Positions 23,188 to 32,760 of a DNA stretch of 64,000 nucleotides are shown piece by piece. The DNA comes from Mantis religiosa. Taxonomy: Eukaryota > Arthropoda > Insecta > Mantodea > Mantidae. Both the position numbers and the translations under genes were made by a program. Where the stretch lies: assembly GCA_030765055.1 (NCBI GenBank), contig CM060947.1, positions 101,922,381-101,986,380 of the forward strand, in the 5' to 3' direction. Below the pieces are notes generated by a model. That model did not search any database. It saw only the letters and a list, made by a program, of their open reading frames with translations, and was not told the DNA's origin. Numbering within the stretch: the first letter of the stretch is position 1; the number at the start of each line of letters is the position of its first letter.

Positions 23188-24529
23188 GGGTTCTAGACCT
23201 CAAAAATCTTTTACAACGGAAGAGGCAACCCAAATTATGGGGAAAATTGAAATTACCTTTCTCTTTATGGACGCTGTTTAATTGCTGCGATTCTGAGTAT
23301 CTCATTCTATATGTGCGCTTAATTTTTCTTAGGAGCTATTTGTCAGGCTTGAAGTTTCTTTACGTACCATAAATCTATGCCTTCTGGTTTACTACTCTTC
23401 CGAAGGAACCTATGTTAAAATTTTTACGCCTGAAACAAATTCATTGTTCTGGTCTTATTTGAGCCTGGAACTTCGGGAACCAGAGTCTAGCATGTTTTAC
23501 CTAAAACTATGGAGGACAACAGTTAAATGCATAATAATTAGATACAGCTCTATATAATAAAATTACAATAAAGTTATATTACAATAATATAATAATCTGG
23601 AGAGGGAACTGTGAATTCAAACCTGATCTTTCTCGGTTGATCGTCTGAGTCCTTGTAAAACGTAATTACTTACCATTCTAAAGATAAAAATCTGAATGTT
23701 TCATCCACACGGCATAATACATTTAATAATAATTCATCAGATTCTTGATTCGAGTAGACGGAATCAACCCTGATTAGTGTAATATCATTTATTATATTTT
23801 ATGACCAGGATTAAATTCAATAAAAACCTATTTTAGCTCTTAATTCGATTACGTTGTATGGCAGAGTGCTACAAAATTTAAATGGGTACTATTAAAATGT
23901 TTTATTTTGTTTTCTTACAGTAAGTTTTGGCTCACTTATAAATTTAGACAGAAGGCTTTCTAAAATGGTAATTTTATAATTCTTGCATTGTTATTTTCTT
24001 CTATAAACCAGAATTTATAAACAATTTCATTTACTTATACTTTCAAAAGTTGCTATTCCCTATTCTGATAAAATTATGGACAGCCCGTATATTGAACTCC
24101 CACTCAATTGAATATCAACTACATCTGAACAATGCAGTAAAAAAGTTTGTAACTAAAACTGATTACACTCGGCAACAAAAATCATTTTTATGTGTTTCGA
24201 GCACTTAATGAGGTAATTCCTACTAATTTTGAGTTGAAAAAAACAAATATGACAGTGAAAATGTTTATCAGCTCTAGTTTCTATGATAATACTTCCACAA
24301 TGTGGAACTATTACATACTAACGGATTGAGAGAAAAGGATACATTTTAATTACATACATGCTAACTACAATGAAAGTGCACCTGATTTTTTAAACTGCTA
24401 ATTACATGCTTAGAGTTCTAAATTGCTGGAAAAATACTTCGCAGATAGTCGTGTCTGAAGAGAATTATGTGGTGGCCTATTCACTTCGTCGTCTGCTTAG
24501 CTTGCCTTTTGTGATGGAGTTCCGCAGAA
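23188..24529. other. AT-rich stretch, nothing recognised
   Basis: No domain-bearing frame and no matched repeat. Confidence 0.5.
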
Positions 24530-24960
24530 TCCCTATATAAAAACCAACAGTAATCTCAGTAATCTGCAAGCATTACTTCATTTAAACGGCCCTGATGTTT
24601 TTTTCCATAACAGAAATGTCCTGATGGAATCTCTCCCCATGTTCATCACTAACAGCTCCAAAACTAGCAGGGAAGAAGTCTAGGTGGGAGTGGAGAAAAT
24701 GGATCTTAAGGGACATGTTCCATCCAAGGTTACAGTATTTTTTCAGGAGCACTGTCACCAAATGCTTGTAGTTGCCATCTCTTTTGTTGCCTAAAAATCT
24801 GAACAACACCCTTGAAGGCTTCCCAAGCTTTCTTTTTTTTTTTTTTTTTTTTTTTTGCTCTCCAAAATTTGGTCAAATGCAGGATCCTTTACAAGTTCTC
24901 TTATTTGTCGTCTGACAAAAATGCCCTCTTTAACTTTTGCATCACTTAATTTCCAACATT
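24530..24960 (-). pseudogene. Fragment of a widespread uncharacterised metazoan protein family
   Basis: On the minus strand the order is KLSDAKVKEGIFVRRQIREL, then a frame break at a run of about 24 A. AWEAFKGVV follows and, after another shift, a 75-codon frame with NMSLKIHFLHSHLDFFP and SDEHGERFHQDI. I recognise this LHSHLDFFP...GERFHQDI block from many arthropod and cnidarian predicted proteins of unknown function that are often repetitive. The function is not known to me. The fragment is broken by at least two frameshifts and ends in stops shortly after HQDI, where family members continue. Confidence 0.6.
24834..24858 (-). repeat. Poly(A) tract on the minus strand (T run)
   Basis: A run of about 24 T interrupts the reading frame of the surrounding fragment. 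It could be expansion of a Lys-rich codon run or a former A-tail junction. Confidence 0.8.
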
Positions 24961-26099
24961 TCTCTCTGATTGTGTTTTGTTATTTGACAGGTGTGAAAAC
25001 TCCCCCCCCAAAAATCCCCCAAATTTAAAATCTTCCCTCTGAAATCTGAAATGTAACTTTTCTTCAAAAAAATAGCTAATCTATCATTTTTATGGTGATT
25101 TTTGAATGCAACAGATGGAAATGCATGTAAATTCACTATTTTTAAGCCCAAAAATGTTCATTGTCGCCCAGTGATTATTAGACAAAATGACAACTATGTG
25201 ATACTTCGCACTTGTTATTCTCTTCTTTCTGATTGCTGGACCATCGATCATTACCTTTTCCTCAGTAAATAAGGTTTTACTTTGCCAATGTTAATTTGTA
25301 TCCTTGAGAGTAGAATGGACCTGAAAATTGAATCCATAATCAGGCTGACTTATTCAGTAAAATATATCTTTTGTTCGATTTTGGTGCCGAAATATGCTTT
25401 GTTATCCACTTAGAGTTACACAATAATGGTACAGTAAATATTTGTATGAGGCAAATGCAAGCCAGAGCGAACAGTTACGGAGTTTATTACTGGTGGGAAC
25501 TCTGCCTGGTGTTCTGGCTGGTAGTAAACTCGATATTTCTGTGTAGTGGTGCCCATGTCCTAGTGAGGGTAGGGCGGTTAATCTCCTTTGTGTATGTGTC
25601 TTGCTGGAATGCGAGCAAATTGACAGGCACAATGCTGCACACTATGCGTCATGATAAAATATTCTTCTGACGTCACACGGCACAAAGCTGCCTCAGAAAT
25701 AAAACGACGACCGGCGTCCAAATGTCGCTGTAATCAGCTGTATAGTTTCGCACATCAAAAGCTTATGAAGCCGATCTCTCCCCTCTCTTTTGTACAGGAA
25801 GCAAGAATCAGCCTGCTCTCCAGCTGCTAGTTGTCTCTAATTAATATAATATCTGTAAAGGATAAATCAATACAGTAGTATATGGCCCTTCCGTTCTTTA
25901 TGTAGTCTGTATTTTATACTAACCCTTCATAACCAGGTTTTCACTACACTACCCAAATAATGTATAACAGTCAAGAGAACTTGTCTGTAAATATTTCAGA
26001 TAGGTGATGTACGCAAACTGTATGATATGTTATCACAGTGAAACACCTAACTGGTACGAGTAATGAACATCTTCTTAGCTCATTTGCAATCTGTCGATC
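24961..26099. other. AT-rich stretch, likely upstream part of the same decayed element
   Basis: To about 25165 the minus strand still yields short open pieces (CQITKHNQREMLEIK) adjoining the fragment above. Beyond that nothing is recognised. Confidence 0.35.
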
Positions 26100-26104
26100 T
26101 GGCA

Positions 26105-26245
26105 TCACCGGTAACTTGGCATTGGCCTACTGGTCACGAAATCACACGGGTTCCAACCCGGCGCACACACATGGTTTTTAAGTGTGCTTAAAAGCGACAG
26201 TTCCATGTTCAATTTACTGGCATGAAAAGGAACAAATTCCTGTAT
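26105..26245 (+). mobile_element. tRNA-derived SINE fragment, family S5
   Basis: TTGGCCTACTGGTCACGAAA and CGGGTTCCAACCCGG resemble anticodon and B-box parts of a tRNA head. They are followed by TTTTAAGTGTGCTTAAAAGC and TTTACTGGCATG, which recur in the element at 45415. Confidence 0.6.
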
Positions 26246-26463
26246 ACTGTCTGTGTTCACATAACGTAGTAATTGACACATCGTTAAGAAGCAAAACGTT
26301 TATTTTTATTATTTATAATTACTATAACGTATGGGTAGAATGTTTATAATTCAACTCCATGTAGTTTACAGAATACAAGGAATCGCCACGATGTATTTAT
26401 AAAGTACACATTCATAGAGCAAACGCAAAATAAAGGTAATGTAGTAATTTTATTTGATAATAT

Positions 26464-26474
26464 TGTCAGGAGGC

Positions 26475-26535
<61 letters not shown>

Positions 26536-26977
26536 GGGGAGTGGGGGAGGCGGATGGCGCTCAGCCACGCCTACATTAATGCGTAGCGCTAATGACGTGC
26601 CGAGTAAAGACGGGGTGAGACAAGTAACCAGAAGTCACTGGTTTCCCCTCCTGCCTTCCTCCTGGAAAGTCCGTGAAACCTCTCGTACGTCTTTTCTCTC
26701 CATTGTAGAGAATTCTCCAGAAATGCTGACTCGCGTATAAATAGGAGCCCGGTGTGCCGAGTCAGTCAGATTTTAGAGAGTCAGTCGGAGTCAGAGTTTA
26801 CGGCAAGGTGCCAAGTAGTGTGTGCAGTGTGGAACTGCGAACTGGTGGATTGTATTTGTGTGTGGCACGTAATTCTGCTGTGATCTGCAAGTGTACCAAG
26901 TGTAATTCGGCGGAAATAAAGAACATTTTGAATTTGTGCAACTTGTACTTTTAATTCTCTGAACCCACGAAGTCCCA
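26464..26977 (+). mobile_element. Solo LTR, family L (copy 3)
   Basis: It starts TGTCAGGAGGCAAG and ends AACCCACGAAGTCCCA. The 4-bp duplication ATAT is at 26460-26463 and 26978-26981. TATAAATA lies at 26736-26743 and AATAAA at 26915-26920. A (GA)n run occupies the U3 start. Ends and spacing match the other L-family LTRs. Confidence 0.85.
26480..26532 (+). repeat. (GA)n microsatellite
   Basis: About 26 GA units lie just inside the 5' end of the solo LTR. Ser-Leu-type frames across it are artefacts. Confidence 0.97.
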
Positions 26978-27448
26978 ATATTAAGAGAAAATGGTGAAAA
27001 TAAAGAATACGTAGCGTATTACGATAGTTCATGAAGAATCTTTTACAACTGTTTTCTTTTCTTATTGTATTGCATTACAATGTTTTATGCTTGTTTGTTC
27101 TTGCTCGTATATTTTTGCGCATTTATAAACTATGAGCATAGCAAATAGTGTCCTGATAAGCAATAATGAAAGTATTGTTTCCTTATTTTTCACTTTAAAT
27201 AACTATATTTTGATATTTTACTAGCATACTTTTTTCTTTTAAATTTAGAATTAATAATGTAAAACCACATATAGTACTTCATTTTAACCAGATTTACTTC
27301 AAGAGCTCCGAAGTTTATTAATGTTTTGTCATCTGTTTATCATGTTTATTATTACTTTAAAGATAATCAAAGAGTAATTGCAATTTGTTACTGCAATATT
27401 TATTTAATACAACAATTGTTATTTTATAATTGCAGTATATATACATAT

Positions 27449-28170
27449 TGTTGCGTGTATAGGCTGAGTAAGATCTGGAAATTACGATAATCATTATTAT
27501 GTAACATTTATTTCCCGTGCCTTGAATTTGGGAAAAGCTGTTTGTTGATGATTAAGCTTAAATTCTGCTGACTGGCAAGAGCTGTACGGTCCGGTGCACA
27601 CTGTTGGCGATCTTACTCGTAGTAGTACTTTAAAATAAACTCTTGTTAATGTTTACAGAGCCGTCAAACATAGATACCATCAGCAAGTCCCCTGTCAAAT
27701 TGCTCTGTCAAGTCCCCACGAGTGCTAACACAACCAAGCTTAAATAGGGGCCTACCCAAAAGCCAACTCAGCGATTCCCACACTATTACTTTTTTCCCAA
27801 CTATTCCACCGTATTGTGCAATCATTGTTTGCATAATTCAGAACATGTTTAATCCTGTTACTGGCCCCCTAAGCATTATTTCCCTTGAATGGAAATTGAA
27901 ATGAAATGAAAATTGAAAGGATGTGTGATTTATTGTTTACACCATGGAGAACATGTTAAGGCCTGTTACAGGCCACCTGTGCATTATTTCACTTGACCAG
28001 CAGGATGTGTTAATCACCAGTCCAAAGTACATGTTTTGCCAGTCAGCAGAATTTAAGCTTAATCATCAACAAACAGCTTCGCCCAAACTCAAGGCACCGG
28101 AAATAAATGTTACATAATAATGATTATCGTAATATACAGATCTTGCTCAGCCTATAAAAGCAAATATATA
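27449..28170 (-). repeat. Inverted repeat built from a Gypsy-like LTR
   Basis: Arms of about 130 bp are inverted: 27449-27578 begins TGTTGCGTGTATAGGCTGAG, and 28036-28168 carries the inverse of TATAGGCTGAGCAAGATCTG. Both contain CATTATTATGTAACATTTAT and TTCTGCTGACTGGCAA. Read on the minus strand from 28170, the unit resembles the LTR at 54063: GTGGGAATCGCTGA, then a TATTTAAG TATA box (27739-27746), then GGGGACTTG. It is probably a minus-strand LTR followed by an inverted partial copy of its own 5' end. Confidence 0.65.
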
Positions 28171-29165
28171 TAATTTACTTTGTTATATGATGGTTTACTG
28201 TCTATTTAATCCGTCAGAAAAAGTACCTCAGATAGTAGAAATACAAATAAAAAGGTAATATCCCTAAATGACATTACTGACCTATATACAGCAAACATTG
28301 TATAATGATGAGTCTCGTTAGTTACTTTCTCAAATCCCGCTTAATAATGACAGAATAATAATAAAATGTCACTTAATATGTCAAACGGAGCCTCGTAGAT
28401 ACGACGCAGTTCGAAAAAAAAAAAAGTCCGTTTGAAGCCTCTCTCTATAAATGACAAAGCTATTTAGCTAAAAAGTTTATGTGATATTTTTAAAATTGCC
28501 ATTCCCTAACATAATGATAACAGTTCCCCAGAATATATCGTAAATCTGAATGACACACAATAATGAAGTGCTGACCGCAGCGGATTTTCCGAGAGACAGC
28601 AATTAAATACAGTTGGCGGCTCGAAACAATTTCCCAAGCGAAACCGCAGAACACAATAACTGCTCATTTTTTCAAGTTAATGGGAAAGGGGTTGTCACTA
28701 CCCCTACTGTTTCTTATTTAAACTCGACCAAGATACCATTTATCTGCAGAACTCAATTTCCGCAACAGACATTTCATTAAGTAAGGCCTTCCTGGTTTGG
28801 ATGAAGACAAACAGTTTTGAGGTTACGCTCCGTTACAACGCCCAGTTCAAGAAAAACCTACTTTATTCATTAATAAACTTTGGTCATTGAGTTTGTTTTC
28901 CCTTTGTTGTGATAGGGTTTCCATAAACTACCCTTAAACTGTTGGAAACAAGTATAAGTACATGTTCTTGCACATGTTCTCTATAATTGTCATTTTAGGG
29001 ACTAAAAAATAGTCTATAAGTGGTGCATTGGACGGGAATATAGTTTAAAGTTGCCATAGTAGCATTTTAGTGGACCAATAATTAAATAGGTCATATACAA
29101 AATATTTTCCCGGATACGCAAGTTCTGCTCAGGGATGTGATAAGTTTGCAGACGTTTTAGAACTG
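28171..29165. other. AT-rich stretch, nothing recognised
   Basis: No domain-bearing frame or matched repeat. Confidence 0.5.
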
Positions 29166-29174
29166 TGAACTAAT

Positions 29175-29460
29175 TGTTTGAGGCCGTGCCATTGACTCGT
29201 TAGACCACTTGGCTCTCACCAAGGCGGCCCAGGTTCGATCTCAGGCGACTGAAAAGTGAGATTTGTAGTGGACAACATGGCGCTGGGAGAGATATTCTCC
29301 GGGTACTCCGATTTCCCCCTTCAGCATTCCACCAATTGCTCCATCATCGTCTTTGCTATCATTCATCTCGCCCTCATATATTTCATCCACTTCCTTCACC
29401 TTTACACGAGACATTGGGCTTATCACCTATCCTGGTTCTCTATCAGATCCAAAGCTTCGG
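29175..29460 (+). mobile_element. tRNA-derived SINE, family S6
   Basis: The head has GACTCGTTAGACCAC (A-box-like) and CAGGTTCGATCTCAGG (B box). A body of CCTTCAGCATTCCACC type and a pyrimidine-rich end follow. Only one copy is in the window, so it rests on the pol III boxes. Confidence 0.5.
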
Positions 29461-29814
29461 TTCCTTAGGCCCCTTAAAAAGATAGAGTAACAAATAGGGA
29501 AGTTAAAGAGGAAGAACTAATTGTTTCTGTGTTTATTAATTCTAAAGCATTAGCAGTTGTAAAAAGATAAATAAGCACTTATTTAGGTCTATTTACTATT
29601 ATAAACCTAATTAGGAGGAACTGATATGACATTTTATAAATTAATACTATAATAAAAAGTATAAAAGTATATAAAGTATAATTTATTACCAAGAAAATTA
29701 AGACTGTAATTTCAATAAAGGATAGTAACGCCCTGAATTGGTAGTTTGTAACTTCAGTTATTTTGATTTTGTGCAAATCAGAAACTTCCGTTTTCTCCAT
29801 TTATACGTATAATA

Positions 29815-30713
29815 CGAGGCGTAAAATAAACTCTCCAATTTTATTTAATATAGAAAACATGTTTATTGTCAATGAATGTTACATTGAAGGAAAGACGGAA
29901 CTTACAGCTATTTTTCAACGTAATCACCATTGCGATCGATGCACTTTTGCATGCGCTGTGGCAGTTTTTGTATACCCTTGACATAGCACTCTCCCGCCAA
30001 ATTGCGCAGGTAGCGCTCAACCTCGTTTTTCAAACTATCGTCGGTCTGGAAATGTGTTCCACCCAGGTGTGAGTTCAACTCAGGAAACAGATGATAATCA
30101 CTAGGTGCTAAGTCTGGACTGTAGGGGGTTGGGTGAGGATGTCCCATTCGAACTTAGCCAGGAGATCATCCGGGACTCCCCTCGCACACACCTTGCGATA
30201 GTGCAAATATTCGGTCAAAATCTAGTCAATCGTAGTCTTACTGACTTCAGGGATAAGTTCGCACAGCTCGCGAAATGTCACACGCCGATCTTTTGAGCAT
30301 TTCTTGCTCCACTTTTGCAATTGTTTCGGCTGAAACCGAAGGCCGACCAGAACACAGTTCGTCATGGACGTCTGCACATCCGTCTTTGAACTATCTGACC
30401 CACTTTCGCAAGTTTTCGACGTCCATACACTGTAGCCCATAGACTTCGCATAACTGACGATGAATTTCAGTGGGGGTAGAGCCCTTGGTACTCAATAAAC
30501 GGATCACTGCACGCAAGTTGCACTTGGCGGCGGAAATGATAGGAAGCTCCATCGCAAACGGCTGCCCAGCCAAGACTAATGGCTGCAACGGGTTCGTTAT
30601 GGTGGGGATTTGAAGGGTGAAACCAAGCTACACGCCAGTGTTTTCGGATCTCGCGTAATAACGTTCCTCACGGCTCCAACTCCTTGGAGACTTTATTTTA
30701 CGAACGCGCCTCG
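29815..30713 (-). mobile_element. Mariner element, family B, internally deleted
   Basis: The ends CGAGGCG-TAAAATAAACTCTCC and its inverse (with a few extra bases) form the TIRs. TA flanks both ends (29813-29814 and 30714-30715). At 899 bp it is about 400 bp shorter than a complete mariner. The loss falls inside the transposase gene. Confidence 0.9.
29908..30588 (-). pseudogene. Mariner transposase (family B), deleted
   Basis: On the minus strand the N-terminal HTH part is present (LRAVIRLLSTKGSTPTEIHR ... ENLRKWVR), as is a second HTH-like segment with RRVTFRELCELIPEVSKTTI. The reading then jumps to PYSPDLAPSDYHLFPELN and ends DRNGDYVEK with its stop. The DETW block and the HDNARPH block are absent, so two of three catalytic Asp residues are deleted; only the Asp of APSD remains. 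Stops and frameshifts separate the three open pieces. The product could at most bind DNA. Confidence 0.88.
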
Positions 30714-31337
30714 TATTTCACGTACAGTTGTAATAGGCTAGCAACACACTGAGTCGCTGCATGCTGTATGGTTCGTGGTTATGTATGATACACCTTTGTA
30801 CAGTAGGAGTCCGAAATAGCGTGGTACGAAATAACGCGGATTCGGATTTAACGCGGGGGAAAGTATGTCTCCCGAAAAATAAAATCGTATTTTTTTAATT
30901 TATTTGTATTCATTTTATTTTTACTTTTGAAAGTTGAATTTATAAATGTCTTCAAAGAGCGGTTCTGCAGTACAATTTTCGCCCTCATCACTCGCCTAGC
31001 GTTGACCTTGGCCACTTTATTGCTGTAAAGGAACATGGAAACAATAGGTTTTCTGTAAGAGCCAAAACATCTGTGTCTGAGGGAATTCTACGACCTGGGA
31101 AAGTTAAAATATTATTTCAGTCTGAATCACGTCTTTTGAGGATAAGTGACGTGTTGAGAATACCAGAAATATCGCAGAAGCGTAAACGAAATCAGTAGGC
31201 GATAAAGTAAAATTAATAGCTGGCGTAAAAAAATGGGGAGTGAGTGTGTGTGAGTGTGTGGTGTTTTAGGGCCCGTCGACAACAAGGTCATTTGGGCCCG
31301 AAGTCAACACTAAAACCTAAAAGGGGAAACCAAACCA

Positions 31338-31598
31338 ATGTTGATAGCCAATATAAACAAGGTGATTAGATGGATGGAAAGGCAAAATGAATCGAACAGC
31401 ATTCAACTCCTCCATCTGACTGCAATTAAACAATACGCGGAGAAAAAACTTCGTGAAGTAGTCCGACAAACAAAACCGACTAATACTAAAATTAGGCAAA
31501 TGAGTCAACCTTCCATATACTTTTCTCCACGTAGAAGTTTTAAACGAAGACTAGCTTCTGGGAACTTCTTCCCTATCGTCAGTTCTGTGGTTGACTGA
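31338..31598 (+). pseudogene. Tigger/pogo transposase C-terminal remnant
   Basis: The open frame contains VIRWMERQNESNSIQLLHL and IKQYAEKKLREVVRQTK. This resembles the last helices of Tigger-type transposases, where WxExQ precedes a helix and a basic (K/R)QT segment near the C-terminus. No catalytic DDE part is visible upstream. The end of the frame runs into a palindrome and is not native. Confidence 0.45.
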
Positions 31599-31741
31599 GT
31601 GGTTGACTGAGTCAGTTCTGTGGTTGAATCAACCACAGAACTGACGATAGGGAAGAAGTTTCCAGAAACTAGTCTTCGTTAAAAAAACTTCTACGTGGAG
31701 AAAAGTATGAGGAAGGTTGACTCATTTGCCTAATTTTAGTA
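31484..31741 (+). repeat. Hairpin (arms about 110 bp)
   Basis: 31484-31595 is repeated in inverse at 31628-31741, with small differences (for example TCTGGGAAC vs TCTGGAAAC). GTCAGTTCTGTGGTTGA is also directly repeated at 31579-31595 and 31611-31627. The centre of symmetry is at about 31628. Confidence 0.85.
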
Positions 31742-31991
31742 ACAATGGTACTGCACTTTCTGAAATACTTCCTTTTATCCTATATAAAACTACTAATTTC
31801 TTTGAGACTATGAAAAATTAGTTTAGAGTGAAATGTGAAGTATTCTTGTACATATGTAGTGTAAAGTGCGATCGATTTCAAGACTGGTTCGATTTCTCAT
31901 CTAAGCCCTCATTTCGATATTACGCGAAATCGTTATAACGCTGGAGTAAAGCATGTCCCCAACAACCGCGATATTTCGGGCTTCTACTGTA

Positions 31992-32756
31992 TTTTTAGAT
32001 TTCCTCAGTTGATATGTTACGTACTGCATGACATCGGTGCGATTATTCATCTTTGGTAATAATGATGACAAAGCTTTTGTCATTGATAAGCTGAAGCACT
32101 CATTATTTCGCCTGTTGTATTCGTTGTGGGAAATAAGTAACAAAGGGATTATATGCTGTTCATATAAATTCATTAACTATTAGCACCAACGAAATTAGAA
32201 AGTTAATAAGTCTGTAAATAAACGTAATAAACGCAATCTATTGAAGCTAACTTTAACCAGGAACCAACATTGTGATATATGGAAATAGCTCTTGCCTGGA
32301 TATGAAACGCATTCTTCCTATTGCATTTTCCAGAGATTACAAGGAAATCTTATCTTCATATTATATACAAAGGCTAAGCTACTTTGTAATATAGCATAAA
32401 CTATATTCATGGATTACCTATAATATTAAACTATACGCAAAGATACTTATAAATTTATAAACCAATTATTGACTGAGTTTATACAGGAGTGCGTATTAAA
32501 TAAATAACATATTTCTTTTGTATCACGTAAATAGTAAATTAATTTTCCATTATTATACCACCATTAAGGTTCTTTGACCATATCACTGGCTTGGAGATCG
32601 CTAACTGTTTTCAATTATATTTGTTGTCTATTAAAAGTGTCCTTCCTGGATATGAGGTCGATTGAAAGTTTGAGTTCTCGTCGTCTAAACCACCTTTCCG
32701 TGAATTGAAATAGATAATTAGTTATTTAATAGAGCAATGTCGCATTCTTAATAACA
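31992..32756. other. AT-rich stretch, nothing recognised
   Basis: No domain-bearing frame or matched repeat. Confidence 0.5.
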
Positions 32757-32760
32757 CTAT

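Larger units (their letters stand above)
30801..31989 (+). mobile_element. Tigger/pogo-like element remnant
   Basis: The left end CAGTAGGAGTCCGAAATAGCG and the inverse of the right end, CAGTAGAAGCCCGAAATATCG, match. TA flanks each (30799-30800 and 31990-31991). CAGT-starting TIRs containing CGAAATA-CGCGG are typical of pogo/Tigger. The interior is mostly decayed and includes a palindrome (31484-31741) and a short reversed tail-like block (31250-31320). Confidence 0.75.

Noticed and set aside
26344..26568. Ser-Leu-rich frame
   Set aside because: Reading of the (GA)n microsatellite in a solo LTR.
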